Assembly (NCBI GenBank): GCA_934667065.1
Contig: CAKULD010000001.1
Location: 310,001-374,000 of the forward strand
Direction: 5' to 3'
Source: an uncultured Collinsella sp.
GTDB lineage: Bacteria; Actinomycetota; Coriobacteriia; Coriobacteriales; Coriobacteriaceae
Length of the DNA: 64,000 nt
This document shows positions 45,463-54,898 of the stretch, one piece after another. Position 1 is the stretch's first letter. The number at the start of each line of letters is the position of its first letter. The notes under the pieces are model-generated. The model was not told the origin of the DNA, made no database searches, and saw only the letters and a program-made list of their open reading frames with translations. Position numbers and translations under genes: made by a program.

Positions 45463-46889
45463 TGAGAATCTGTTTGGTGCTCGAGGGCTGCTACCCCTAT
45501 GTGCACGGCGGCGTGTCTACCTGGATGCACGGCTATATCCAGGCCATGCCCGAGCACGAGTTTGTGTTGTGGGTGATTGGCGCGCATGCCTCCGACCGCG
45601 GCAAGTTTGTCTATGAGCTGCCCGGCAACGTGGTCGAGGTCCACGAGGTGTTTTTGGACGACGCCTTGCGTCTTACGGGCGAGCAGCACGAAGCCAGCTT
45701 TAACGACCGCGAACGCGAGGCGTTGCGCCGTCTGGTGTCACTCTCTAACCCGGACTGGGACGTGCTGTTCGATATCTTCCAGCGCCGCCGCGTGCATCCG
45801 CTCTCGTTTTTGCAGAGCCGCACGTTTATGGACATCTTCCGCGACGTGTGCCTGGCCGAGTACCCCTACGTTCCGTTTGCCGATGCCTTCCACACCATGC
45901 GCTCCATGCTACTGCCCGTGCTGTACCTGCTAGGCAGCGAGGTGCCGGTGGCCGATGCGTACCACGCCATTTCGACGGGTTATGGCGGCCTGCTGGCGAG
46001 CTTGGGTTCCAGCATGAATAATGCGCCGGTGCTGCTGACTGAGCACGGCATCTACACCCGCGAGCGCGAGGAAGAGATCATTCGTGCCGACTGGGTGGTG
46101 CCGTCGTTCAAGGACCGCTGGATTCGCTTTTTCTACGTGCTGTCCGAGGAGATCTACCGCCGTGCCTTCCGCGTGACGAGCCTGTTTCACAACGCTCGCA
46201 AGACGCAGATCGACATGGGCTGCGACGCATCCAAGTGCCTGGTCATTCCCAACGGCATCCAGTTCGACCGCTTTAAGGACATACCCCTCAAGCCCGATGA
46301 CGGCTGGGTGGACATTGGCGCGGTGGTGCGTCTGGCGCCCATCAAGGACGTTAAGACCATGATCTACGCCTTCTTTGAGCTGCACGAGCGGCTGCCGCAG
46401 GTGCGCCTGCACATTATGGGCGGTGTGGATGACGAGGAATATGCAGCCGAGTGCCATGCGCTCGTCGATACCCTGGGCGTTCGCGACCTGATCTTTACCG
46501 GTCGCGTGGACGTGGTCGAGTATATGCAAAAGCTCGACTTTACGATCCTGACGAGCATCTCCGAGGGCCAGCCGCTGAGCGTGCTGGAGTCGCTCGCCGC
46601 GCGTCGTCCCTGCGTGACGACCGAGGTCGGCTGCTGCCGCGAGCTGCTGGAAGGCGCTCCGGGCGACGACTTTGGCGTGGCCGGCTTTGTGAGCCCGCCC
46701 ATGTATCGCAAGGGCCTGGCCGACGCCATGGAGCGCATGTGCGCGAGCCGTGCCCGCCGGCTGGAGATGGGGGAGCGCGGTCAGCGCCGCGTGGCGACCT
46801 ACTACCTGCACGAGCAGATGCTCGCCAACTATCGCGCGCTATACGACGAGACAGCCCGCGCGTTTAACCTGCCCAAGAAGGAGGTGTAG
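45462..46889 (+). CDS. pelF: PelF glycosyltransferase (GT4)
   Basis: 475 aa. It starts RICLVLEGCYPYVHGGVSTW, diagnostic of PelF, the cytosolic GT4 enzyme that polymerises the Pel backbone. The acceptor-side domain is followed by a C-terminal donor domain with GAVVRLAPIKDVK and SEGQPLSVLESLAARRP, the EX7E site. The ATG overlaps the stop of the preceding gene. It should work with PelG to export while polymerising. Confidence 0.92.
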   Translation: MRICLVLEGCYPYVHGGVSTWMHGYIQAMPEHEFVLWVIGAHASDRGKFVYELPGNVVEVHEVFLDDALRLTGEQHEASFNDREREALRRLVSLSNPDWDVLFDIFQRRRVHPLSFLQSRTFMDIFRDVCLAEYPYVPFADAFHTMRSMLLPVLYLLGSEVPVADAYHAISTGYGGLLASLGSSMNNAPVLLTEHGIYTREREEEIIRADWVVPSFKDRWIRFFYVLSEEIYRRAFRVTSLFHNARKTQIDMGCDASKCLVIPNGIQFDRFKDIPLKPDDGWVDIGAVVRLAPIKDVKTMIYAFFELHERLPQVRLHIMGGVDDEEYAAECHALVDTLGVRDLIFTGRVDVVEYMQKLDFTILTSISEGQPLSVLESLAARRPCVTTEVGCCRELLEGAPGDDFGVAGFVSPPMYRKGLADAMERMCASRARRLEMGERGQRRVATYYLHEQMLANYRALYDETARAFNLPKKEV

Positions 46890-46892
46890 CCG

Positions 46893-48437
46893 ATGGCCGG
46901 AATCGGATTTGAGCTCAAGCGCCTGTTTAAGCGCAAGGGCCTGTTTGCGACGATGCGCGCCTATGGCTACGCCGGCATTGTGTGCACGGGCCCCATGCTG
47001 CTGGGCGTGCTGCTGCAGGTGGGCATTCTGATGCTGTGCGGCACGTGGGGTGTGGACCGTGCCAACCAGGATCTGCTCGTGTGCATGGTGACCTATACGC
47101 TGCTGGCTTCGCTCGTGCTGACGAGCTATTTCTCCATGCCGGTCACGCGCTTTTTGGCCGATATGCTCTTTGCCGAGCGCGAGGACGAGATCCTGCCTTC
47201 GTTTTGGGGATCAAACGCCATTATGCTCGTCGCGGGCACTGTTCTCTACGGCATCTTTCTGCTGTTCTCGGGCGCCACACTGCTGCAGGGGCTGCTGTGC
47301 CTGTTCCTGTTCAACATCATGATTGTCAACTGGAACGGCATGAGCTACCTCACGGCCATCAAGGACTATCAGGGCATTCTGTGTAGCTTCGCCGCCGCCA
47401 TTGGCGTGGCGTGCCTGTGCGCTCTGGGGGCTCTAGCGCTGGGCCTGCCGCCCGTCGAGGGCCTGCTTGCGAGCATTGCGTTGGGTTACGGGGTCATGCT
47501 CGTTTGGGACGTCGTGCTGCTGTACGGCTATTTTCCGCAGAGCGATTGCAGCCCTTGGCGCTTTTTGCATTGGCTCGACCAGTTCATGCCGCTCGCGCTC
47601 ACAGGGCTCTTCACCAACTTGGGACTCTTTGCCCACCTGGTCATTATTTGGGCAGGACCGATTGGCGTGCAGGTCAAGGGCTTGTTTTACGGCGCGCCCT
47701 ACCACGACGTTCCGGCGCTCATCGCCTTTTTGACCATCCTGGTCACGACCGTCAACTTTGTGGTGTCGGTCGAGGTCAATTTCTATCCGCGCTACCGCGA
47801 GTACTACAGCCTGTTTAACGACGGCGGCGTGGTGGGCGACATTATGGTGGCCGAGGAGGAGATGCTCGCTACGCTCAATCGGGAGCTGCGGTTTTGCGCG
47901 CTCAAGCAGCTGTTTGTGACGGCGGCGGTGATCTCGCTCGAGACCACGGTGCTCTCGGCCCTGCCGCTCGGCTTTAACAACCTGATGCACGGGTATTTCC
48001 GCACGCTGTGCGTGGGCTACGGGCTGTATGCCGTGGGCAACACGATTCTGCTCATCTTGCTGTACTTTACCGACTACAAGGGCGCCGTACTGGCCTCGGG
48101 GCTGTTCGTGGGTGTTGCGGGGCTCGCGACCATCGTCTCGCTGTTCTTTCCGCAACAGTTCTACGGCTTTGGCTTTTTGCTGGGCGCGGCGGTGTTTTTT
48201 GTCGTGGCGCTGATGCGGCTCGATGCCTATACTGCCAACTTGCCGTATCGTATCCTGAGTCAGCAGCCCATTGTGGCGACCGACAAGACGGGTTGGTTTA
48301 CGGAGCTGGGGCGCATGCTCGATCGTGCCGAGCAGCGCTACGAGGAGCGGCGTCTTGAAGGCGAACCGCATGGCGCGTTTGAGCGCGCGGTAGTTCGCTT
48401 GTATCTAAAACATTGGGGAGGTCCTGATGACCGATAG
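46893..48437 (+). CDS. pelG: PelG exopolysaccharide transporter
   Basis: 514 aa, about twelve membrane helices, starting MAGIGFELKRLFKRKGLF, which is strongly conserved in PelG. It is a MOP-superfamily relative thought to move the PelF product across the membrane. GGAGGTG precedes the start. The C-terminal ~35 residues are charged and cytoplasmic, and the gene overlaps the CotH gene by 11 bases. Confidence 0.92.
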   Translation: MAGIGFELKRLFKRKGLFATMRAYGYAGIVCTGPMLLGVLLQVGILMLCGTWGVDRANQDLLVCMVTYTLLASLVLTSYFSMPVTRFLADMLFAEREDEILPSFWGSNAIMLVAGTVLYGIFLLFSGATLLQGLLCLFLFNIMIVNWNGMSYLTAIKDYQGILCSFAAAIGVACLCALGALALGLPPVEGLLASIALGYGVMLVWDVVLLYGYFPQSDCSPWRFLHWLDQFMPLALTGLFTNLGLFAHLVIIWAGPIGVQVKGLFYGAPYHDVPALIAFLTILVTTVNFVVSVEVNFYPRYREYYSLFNDGGVVGDIMVAEEEMLATLNRELRFCALKQLFVTAAVISLETTVLSALPLGFNNLMHGYFRTLCVGYGLYAVGNTILLILLYFTDYKGAVLASGLFVGVAGLATIVSLFFPQQFYGFGFLLGAAVFFVVALMRLDAYTANLPYRILSQQPIVATDKTGWFTELGRMLDRAEQRYEERRLEGEPHGAFERAVVRLYLKHWGGPDDR

Positions 48438-50196
48438 GATGATATCGCGTCGCCGCTTGATCGAGGCGGCTGCCGGCACGCTGCTGCTTTCGGGCTGTTC
48501 TGCGCAGGACGAATCCTCGACCAAAAAGGCCAAGAAGCAGGGCAAGATTAAAAAGGCCGATGCATCCAGCGATACCAAGCACCTGCGCGATAAGGACGAC
48601 CTGTACGAGGTCTATGACGACTCGGGCATCGTATGCATGTATCTGACGGTCTCGCGAGGCAACAGCTCCGAGAACACGGACCATTCGTGGGCCGAGATCA
48701 ATACGTACTCGGTGTATGACTATCAGGCTATGGATGTCGAGCGTTATCAGGTTTTGGGTCTACTGCAGCCGGGCGACGATAAAGGTCCCGTGGCGGGGGA
48801 GGTCGGTTACGGCGAGGAAGCGCCCAACGCCACCGTGCAGGTGCGTGGTCAGTCCTCGAGTAAGGGCGTTCAGAAGAACTATAAGGTTGAGCTTAAGCGC
48901 GGAAAAGGTACATGGCGACAGCAGCGTTCCATCGCGCTCAATAAGCATATGAGCGAGGGCCTGCGCTTTCGCAATAAGATGGCCTATGACCTTATCCGCG
49001 GTATCCCGCAGATGATGGGCCTACGCACGCAGTTTGTGCACCTGTGGGTGTGCGACCAGACCGAAAAATCTAACGACACCTTTGAGGACTACGGCCTGTT
49101 TACGCAGGTGGAGCAGCTTAATAAGACGGCGCTTAAGGCACATGGGCTCGATAAGAGCGGGCACCTGTATAAGGTGAATAACTTTGAGTTTGAGCGCTAC
49201 AAGGACATTATCAAAATGGCCGATGATCCAACGTTCAACCAGGCAGATTTTGATTATTTGCTGGAAACGAAGGGTGATTCCGACCATTCGAAGCTCATTG
49301 GGATGCTCGATGCGCTCAACGATGATTCGCAAAAAATCGACGATGTGCTTGCCGAGTATTTCGATACCGAGAACCTGGTCTATTGGCTGGCGTTTCAGCT
49401 CCTGACGGGCAACTGCGACACGCAGAACCGCAACTTCTACTTGTATAGCCCACTCAATTCCAAGGTCTGGTACTTCTTGGATTGGGATAACGACGGTATG
49501 CTTCGCAAGCGTGAGCTCGAGCTCCACGATCATACGGATTATTCGAGCTGGGAGCGCGGCGTTAGCAACTACTGGGTCAATGTTCTGTTCAGGCGCGCTC
49601 TAAAGAGTAAGTCGTTCCGCAGCGAGCTCGACGACGCCGTCAAGGACGTGCGCTCGTACCTGACCGAGGAGCGCTTGACCAAGATGATCAAGCATTACCG
49701 CGAAGTGACCGAGTCGTTGGTATTTGCGTCTCCCGATATCGACCATCTGCCTGTGACCAAGGATGAGTACGAGCAGATCGCCGCGGCGATCCCCTCCGAG
49801 ATCGAAGAGAACTACAAGAGCTATCGCGAGAGCTATAAGAAGCCCATGCCGTTCTACATAGGCGTGCCGCAGATCGACAACGGTAAGCTGCGCGTTAACT
49901 GGGACGCCGCGTACGACTTCGAAGCGCGCGACATTCGCTACACCGTGGAGCTGGCGCGCGATTACGCCATCAGCGACGTGGTCTTTAAGGCCGAGGACGT
50001 GCTGCTGCCCGAGGTGACCTGTGATGCGCCCGACACCGGCCAGTATTTTGTGCGTGTGCGCGCCACCAACTCCGACGGCTATACACAGGATGCGTTTGAT
50101 TACTACGTGACCGACGATGGCAAGCAGTACGGCATGAAGTGTTTCTACGTGCAAGACGGCGGCAAGGTCGTGGAGGACACGTATGAGGAGGGCTAG
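48427..50196 (+). CDS. CotH kinase family lipoprotein
   Basis: 589 aa. A basic N-terminus and hydrophobic core lead to a lipobox LLLSGC (Cys near 21), so it should be a lipid-anchored extracytoplasmic protein. The CotH domain spans about 120-450, with VRGQSSSKGVQKNYKVEL, the NDTFEDYGLFTQVEQLN strand and WYFLDWDNDGM, where the last Asp pair would bind metal and ATP. A fibronectin-like C-terminal domain (475-560) follows. CotH proteins are atypical kinases. Here, in a Pel operon, a role in modifying or anchoring the matrix is inferred. Confidence 0.85.
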   Translation: MTDRMISRRRLIEAAAGTLLLSGCSAQDESSTKKAKKQGKIKKADASSDTKHLRDKDDLYEVYDDSGIVCMYLTVSRGNSSENTDHSWAEINTYSVYDYQAMDVERYQVLGLLQPGDDKGPVAGEVGYGEEAPNATVQVRGQSSSKGVQKNYKVELKRGKGTWRQQRSIALNKHMSEGLRFRNKMAYDLIRGIPQMMGLRTQFVHLWVCDQTEKSNDTFEDYGLFTQVEQLNKTALKAHGLDKSGHLYKVNNFEFERYKDIIKMADDPTFNQADFDYLLETKGDSDHSKLIGMLDALNDDSQKIDDVLAEYFDTENLVYWLAFQLLTGNCDTQNRNFYLYSPLNSKVWYFLDWDNDGMLRKRELELHDHTDYSSWERGVSNYWVNVLFRRALKSKSFRSELDDAVKDVRSYLTEERLTKMIKHYREVTESLVFASPDIDHLPVTKDEYEQIAAAIPSEIEENYKSYRESYKKPMPFYIGVPQIDNGKLRVNWDAAYDFEARDIRYTVELARDYAISDVVFKAEDVLLPEVTCDAPDTGQYFVRVRATNSDGYTQDAFDYYVTDDGKQYGMKCFYVQDGGKVVEDTYEEG

Positions 50197-50974
50197 CGCG
50201 CTGCTTGAGCGCCTGGCGGCCCCGCCTGCGCGCACTACGCAGGAGCGCTACCGCCACGAGCTCAAGTACCTTATCAACGAGGGCGAGCATACTGCGCTTG
50301 TCTGCCGTATGGCCCCGGTCTTTAACCTGGACAAACATGCGCAGGCGGGCGGCTACACCATCCGCAGCCTGTATTTCGATGACTACTGCAACTCGGCTTA
50401 CGAGGAAAAAGACGCCGGCATCCTGATGCGCAAAAAGTATCGTGTGCGCATCTATAACGGCGGTGACAAGGTGATTAAGCTCGAGCGCAAAAAGAAGTAC
50501 GGCAGCTGGATCTACAAGGAGGACGCGCCGCTCACGCGTGGCGAGTTTGAGCAGATCCTGGCTGGCGACTACGACTTTTTGCTGCGCAGTCCACACCAGC
50601 TTTGCCGCGAGTTTTACATCGAGTGCATCTGCAATATGATGCGTCCGCGCACCATTGTGGATTACGAGCGCGAGCCGTGGGTGATGGACGAGGGCACCGT
50701 GCGCATTACGTTTGACATGAACGTGCGCGCCGCGGTGGGAAGTTTCGATATCTTTGACGCGACGCTGCCCGCCCTGCCGGTCTTGGAACCGGGCAAGCTG
50801 GTAATGGAGGTCAAGTTTACGGAGTTTTGCCCGCAGCTGGTGCGCGATATGGTGCCGCCGGGTACGGCCGAACTCACGGCGGTCTCTAAGTACTGCCTGT
50901 GTTACGAAAAGACCGCCTACCTTCGCGGCTTTAACTACTGGGAATCGGATTTTGAGAACCGAGGGGATATTTAG
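50183..50974 (+). CDS. VTC-domain protein (polyphosphate polymerase-like)
   Basis: 263 aa, overlapping the CotH gene by 14 bases. The VTC triphosphate-tunnel fold is indicated by YRHELKYLINEGE, IRSLYFDDYCN, YRVRIYNGG and IKLERKKKYGSW, with many basic residues lining the tunnel. The closing glutamate is in LVMEVKFTEF. Eukaryotic VTC4 makes polyphosphate. Bacterial homologues beside CotH and DUF4956 genes are of uncertain substrate. Confidence 0.87.
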   Translation: MRRASALLERLAAPPARTTQERYRHELKYLINEGEHTALVCRMAPVFNLDKHAQAGGYTIRSLYFDDYCNSAYEEKDAGILMRKKYRVRIYNGGDKVIKLERKKKYGSWIYKEDAPLTRGEFEQILAGDYDFLLRSPHQLCREFYIECICNMMRPRTIVDYEREPWVMDEGTVRITFDMNVRAAVGSFDIFDATLPALPVLEPGKLVMEVKFTEFCPQLVRDMVPPGTAELTAVSKYCLCYEKTAYLRGFNYWESDFENRGDI

Positions 50975-50977
50975 ACC

Positions 50978-51643
50978 ATGAGCACCAGGGACTTTTTCAA
51001 GAACTCTGTCTTGGAGGCATTTGGCCAGGTCGACCCTGCCAAGATCGGTCTGTCGCTGCTCGTGGCGCTCGCCATGGGCATTCTAATCTACTGCGTGTAC
51101 AAGCGCTTCTTTACCGGCGTGGTGTACTCGCGCAGTTTTGCCGTGACGCTTGTGGGCATGTGCGTGCTGACGTGCATGGTGACGCTCGCGATCTCGACCA
51201 ACGTGGTCATCTCGCTCGGTATGGTCGGTGCTCTGTCTATCGTGCGTTACCGCACGGCGGTAAAGGACCCGCTCGACTTGCTGTACCTGTTTTGGGCCAT
51301 CACCACGGGCATTACGGCAGGTGCCGGCATGTACGCGCTCGTGGGGCTGACGGCCGTGGTCATCGTGGTGATGATCGCCGGCTTCGCTACGCACCAGGAC
51401 AAGGCCCGCGTGTACATGATGGTCATCCACTATACGGGCCAGACCACCGGCGACGACATCGTGCGCGCCTTTGGCCGCACCAAGTTCACGGTGAAGTCCA
51501 AGACCATGCGCGGCGGGAAGGTCGAGATGGCCGTCGAGGTGTTCTCTGATGGCGTGGATATGCCCTATGCCGACGCCATCCGCGCACTCGATGGCGTGGA
51601 GGACCTGACGCTCATCCAATACAACGGCGAGTACCACGGTTAA
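50978..51643 (+). CDS. DUF4956 membrane protein
   Basis: 221 aa with four membrane helices in residues 15-135 and a cytoplasmic C-terminal alpha-beta domain (about 140-221). The stretch GMVGALSIVRYRTAVKDP is the family's conserved signature. It is regularly co-encoded with VTC and CotH proteins and probably forms their membrane component. It is the last gene of the pel operon. The downstream hairpin CGGCGTTC/GAACGCCG (51652-51671) may end transcription. Confidence 0.85.
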   Translation: MSTRDFFKNSVLEAFGQVDPAKIGLSLLVALAMGILIYCVYKRFFTGVVYSRSFAVTLVGMCVLTCMVTLAISTNVVISLGMVGALSIVRYRTAVKDPLDLLYLFWAITTGITAGAGMYALVGLTAVVIVVMIAGFATHQDKARVYMMVIHYTGQTTGDDIVRAFGRTKFTVKSKTMRGGKVEMAVEVFSDGVDMPYADAIRALDGVEDLTLIQYNGEYHG

Positions 51644-51651
51644 TTTTGTTC

Positions 51652-51671
51652 CGGCGTTCTAACGAACGCCG
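51652..51671 (+). terminator. Hairpin after the pel operon
   Basis: Perfect 8-bp stem with loop TAAC, 8 bases after the stop. There is no T-run downstream, though TTTTGTT precedes it. Confidence 0.4.
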
Positions 51672-51687
51672 CACCGCTCGACGATGC

Positions 51688-51787
51688 GCGGGCATCTGCC
51701 GGGCGATCTGCCGCTCAAACCGTCGCTCGCGTACATAAAGTACGCTTCGCTCCTCTTTCGCGGCACCTCGCCACGGCAGCTGCCCGC
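51688..51787. repeat. Family E palindromic element, copy 1
   Basis: Outer arms of about 27 nt (51688-51714 with 51760-51787) are imperfect inverted repeats. The centre contains TCAAACCGTCGCTCGCGTAC and AAGTACGC, plus TCGCTCCTCTTTCG, shared almost exactly with 54923-54969. Confidence 0.8.
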
Positions 51788-51850
51788 TTGCTAGCTATGC
51801 TCAACCTGGAAAGTTTATTTGGTTCGGTTTTAATTAAGGGATGGTGCCGT

Positions 51851-52855
51851 GTGGACGTGCAACGGCTAGAAGAGGACTGGGCTGCAAGGGCTGGTGCGCG
51901 TGGGACGCGACTGGTTGCGGCCTCGCATGTGCCGGCGGCGCTGTCGCTGCTGGGTATCGTGCGTCCCGGTGACCGCCTGGTGGCCTTTGCGGATGACTTT
52001 GCCGAAGCGTTTGCGCGCGGCTTTGACGGTTGCGACATTGTGCTCGTGGGGGATCCGTCGGTTGCGGCGTTTGCTGCTGCATCCGAGGGCTTTGATGTTT
52101 CGTTTGAGGTCGAGGGGCCTCACCTGTGGTGGTTCGTCAACTCTATTGGCGGGTTTGGACTGTGCGTGCCCGACCTGCGTACGCTGGGTCGGGCGGCGCG
52201 TGAGGCCCATGCGCTGCTGGTTGTGGACAACACCGTGTCATGCGTCTTTGGCTGCGATCCGTTGCGGCTGGGCGCTGCGCTGTCGCTCGAGGCGCTCGAT
52301 CGCGTATGCGCCGGTAAGGCTCCGCGCAAGCTGGTTGCCACTTCGGTGGCGCGCTCGCAGCTCAAGCGCCATCGTGTGGATGCTGCCGCCGAGTGCGCGC
52401 ATGCCCTGCTTGAGGGCTGCGGCTTGGCCAAGCTTGATTTGACTGCTGACGAGGCCGGTGTGCTGGAGCGCGGGCTGGACTCGCTCGATGTCCGCATGCA
52501 GGCTCACTTCGACCGCGCACGTGCGCTGGCCGAGTATTTGGCTGCCAATGAGATGGTGCGCGACGTGCACTATCCCGGGTTGAGTTCTCATCTCGACCAT
52601 GTGGTTGCAACGGGAATCCTCGAGCACGGCTTTGGTCCGGCAGTTGAGTTTGACCTTATCGAGCGCAGTGCGGGTGATTTGTTCGATGCTTTGCCTGAGG
52701 AGTTCCGCACATCGTCCGCCGGCGGTTCAACAACGCGCCTTTCGGCTCCACGCGGCAAGCAGGGGAGCACTATCCGCCTCTTTGCCGGCACCGACGACCC
52801 CCTGGTTGTGGCGTCCATCCTAGACAACGCCCTCCGAAAGTTAGCTACTCTTTGA
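51851..52855 (+). CDS. PLP-fold Cys/Met metabolism family protein lacking the catalytic lysine
   Basis: 334 aa from GTG 51851, which has AAGGGA upstream; earlier in-frame ATGs lie within or next to the repeat element. The overall pattern is cystathionine gamma-synthase-like: VVDNTVSC in place of the usual vDNTF, and a C-terminal STIRLFAGTDDPLVV in place of iRlSvGiEdp. At the place where the family has STKyxxGHsD the protein reads ATSVARSQLKRH, so the PLP-binding lysine is absent. It is probably catalytically inactive or repurposed. Its last 11 bases overlap the convergent regulator gene. Confidence 0.75.
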   Translation: MDVQRLEEDWAARAGARGTRLVAASHVPAALSLLGIVRPGDRLVAFADDFAEAFARGFDGCDIVLVGDPSVAAFAAASEGFDVSFEVEGPHLWWFVNSIGGFGLCVPDLRTLGRAAREAHALLVVDNTVSCVFGCDPLRLGAALSLEALDRVCAGKAPRKLVATSVARSQLKRHRVDAAAECAHALLEGCGLAKLDLTADEAGVLERGLDSLDVRMQAHFDRARALAEYLAANEMVRDVHYPGLSSHLDHVVATGILEHGFGPAVEFDLIERSAGDLFDALPEEFRTSSAGGSTTRLSAPRGKQGSTIRLFAGTDDPLVVASILDNALRKLATL

Positions 52856-53189
52856 TGCTGGCGATGAGGTCGCTGGCTTTGGTGGCGATGACCTGGTTAA
52901 TCTCGGCCTGCAGCGTTTCGTAGACCTCGATGGCTCGCTCGCCGGCGGGGGTGAGCGTGGATCCGCGGGCGCCGTCGCGCTCGATAAGCTTGCAGCCCAG
53001 CTGTCCTTCTGCCTCATTCACAATACGCCACGCTTTGGAATATGCCATGCCCATGCTCTTGGCGGCGCGGTTGAGCGAGTGCTCGCGGGCTATGCCCTGC
53101 AGCAGCAAGACGCAGCCGTGGCCGAAGACGCCCGGCAGACCTTTGTCGCACGCTTGAATGACCAATTTTGCCGTCGTCTTGTACTCCAT
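52845..53189 (-). CDS. ModE-like winged helix-turn-helix regulator
   Basis: 114 aa from ATG 53189. A LysR/ModE-type wHTH (about 30-90) with HSLNRAAKSMGMAYSKAWRI as recognition region and GGARGSTLTPAG-like wing residues (GARGSTLTPAG). There is no molybdate-binding (TOBE) domain, so it is the short DNA-binding type. Target genes are unknown. The flanking PLP-fold gene or guaB are candidates only by position. Confidence 0.83.
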   Translation of the reverse strand: MEYKTTAKLVIQACDKGLPGVFGHGCVLLLQGIAREHSLNRAAKSMGMAYSKAWRIVNEAEGQLGCKLIERDGARGSTLTPAGERAIEVYETLQAEINQVIATKASDLIASIKE

Positions 53190-53382
53190 GCGCTTCACGT
53201 CTCCCCGCTAAAGTGTTTGCTGGGCAAACGCATAGCCTGCGTCAAGCCCTCGTGTGCTCTTCTTAAATCATGCATTGTAGCAGTCAAAGTGCGCTAAGAT
53301 ACTTCCCCAGTATTGGGCGCCCAAGGTTGGGCTGGGTCCTACGAGGCCTGCAGCCGACCGGTCGCATGGAAAAAGGAGAAAC

Positions 53383-54894
53383 ATGGCTACGTTCTTTCCC
53401 GGTGAGTCCCACACGTTTTCGGAGTATCTGCTGGTCCCTGGTTATTCGTCCTCGCAGTGCATCCCCAACAACGTCTCTCTTAAGACGCCGCTAACCCGCT
53501 TTAAGCGCGGTGAGAAGCCGGCAATCACCCTGAACATCCCCATGGTTTCCGCCATCATGCAGTCCGTCTCGGGCGTCGACATGGGTGTCGCGCTCGCTAC
53601 CGAGGGCGGCCTGTCCTTCATCTACGGTTCCCAGACCCCCGAGTCCGAGGCCGCCATGGTTAAGGCCGTCAAGGATCACAAGGCCGGCTTCGTCCAGTCC
53701 GATTCCACGCTGACCCCCGACATGACCATGGAGCAGGTCATCGAGCTCAAGGAGAAGACCGGCCACTCCACTATGCCGGTCACCGACGACGGCACCCCCA
53801 AGGGCAAGCTCCTGGGTATCGTCACCAGCCGTGACTATCGTCCCAGCCGCGATGACCACCAGAAGAAGGTCTCCGAGTTCATGACCCCGCGTGAGCAGCT
53901 CATCGTGGGCGACAAGAACATTAGCCTCAAGGTTGCCAACGACGTCATCTGGGACAACAAGCTCAACGCCCTGCCCATCGTCGACGACAACGACCACCTC
54001 ATGGGCATCGTCTTCCGCAAGGACTACGACAGCCACAAGACCAACCCCAACGAGCTGCTCGACGGCGACAAGCGCTACATGGTCGGCGCCGGTATCAACA
54101 CCCGCGACTATGCCGAGCGCGTGCCGCTGCTCATCGAGGCTGGTGCCGACGTTCTGTGCATCGACTCCTCCGAGGGCTTCAGCGAGTGGCAGAAGCGCAC
54201 CATCGAGTGGATCCGCGCCAACTACGGCGAGGACGTCAAGGTCGGTGCCGGTAACGTCGTTGACGCTGAGGGCTTCCGCTTCCTGGCCGACTGCGGTGCC
54301 GACTTCATCAAGGTCGGTATCGGCGGCGGTTCCATCTGCATCACCCGCGAGACCAAGGGCATCGGCCGCGGCCAGGCCACCGCACTGATCGACGTCTGCC
54401 GCGCTCGTGACGAGTACTACGAGGAGACCGGCATCTACGTGCCCGTGTGCTCCGACGGTGGCATCGTCTACGACTACCACATGACGCTCGCACTTGCCAT
54501 GGGTGCCGACTTTATGATGCTGGGCCGCTACTTCGCCCGCTTCGACGAGAGCCCGACCGAGCGCGTCAACGTCAACGGTCAGTACATGAAGGAGTACTGG
54601 GGCGAGGGTTCCGCGCGTGCCCGTAACTGGCAGCGCTACGACCTGGGCGGCGCCGCGAAGCTCAGCTTCGTCGAGGGCGTCGACTCCTACGTTCCGTACG
54701 CCGGCTCCCTCAAGGACGGCGTGGGCGGCACGCTCTACAAGGTCAAGTCCACGATGTGCAACTGCGGTGCCCTCTCGATCCCCGAGCTCCAGGAAAAGGC
54801 ACGCCTGACCCTGGTGAGCTCGACCTCCATCGTCGAAGGCGGCGCCCACGACGTAGTAGTCAAGGACTCGCAGCAGAGCGTCTCCTACCGCTAA
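53383..54894 (+). CDS. guaB: Inosine-5'-monophosphate dehydrogenase
   Basis: Converts IMP to XMP with NAD, the committed step of GMP synthesis. It is a 503-aa TIM barrel with the catalytic loop GGGSICITRETKG (Cys319), a tandem CBS pair inserted at about 105-225, and the flap region around YWGEGSARARNW. AAAAGGAG precedes ATG 53383. The N-terminus and length are of the less common ~500-aa class. A perfect 12-bp palindrome TTGGGCGCCCAA lies in the leader at 53313-53324. No purine riboswitch was recognised. Confidence 0.95.
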   Translation: MATFFPGESHTFSEYLLVPGYSSSQCIPNNVSLKTPLTRFKRGEKPAITLNIPMVSAIMQSVSGVDMGVALATEGGLSFIYGSQTPESEAAMVKAVKDHKAGFVQSDSTLTPDMTMEQVIELKEKTGHSTMPVTDDGTPKGKLLGIVTSRDYRPSRDDHQKKVSEFMTPREQLIVGDKNISLKVANDVIWDNKLNALPIVDDNDHLMGIVFRKDYDSHKTNPNELLDGDKRYMVGAGINTRDYAERVPLLIEAGADVLCIDSSEGFSEWQKRTIEWIRANYGEDVKVGAGNVVDAEGFRFLADCGADFIKVGIGGGSICITRETKGIGRGQATALIDVCRARDEYYEETGIYVPVCSDGGIVYDYHMTLALAMGADFMMLGRYFARFDESPTERVNVNGQYMKEYWGEGSARARNWQRYDLGGAAKLSFVEGVDSYVPYAGSLKDGVGGTLYKVKSTMCNCGALSIPELQEKARLTLVSSTSIVEGGAHDVVVKDSQQSVSYR

Positions 54895-54898
54895 GCGG

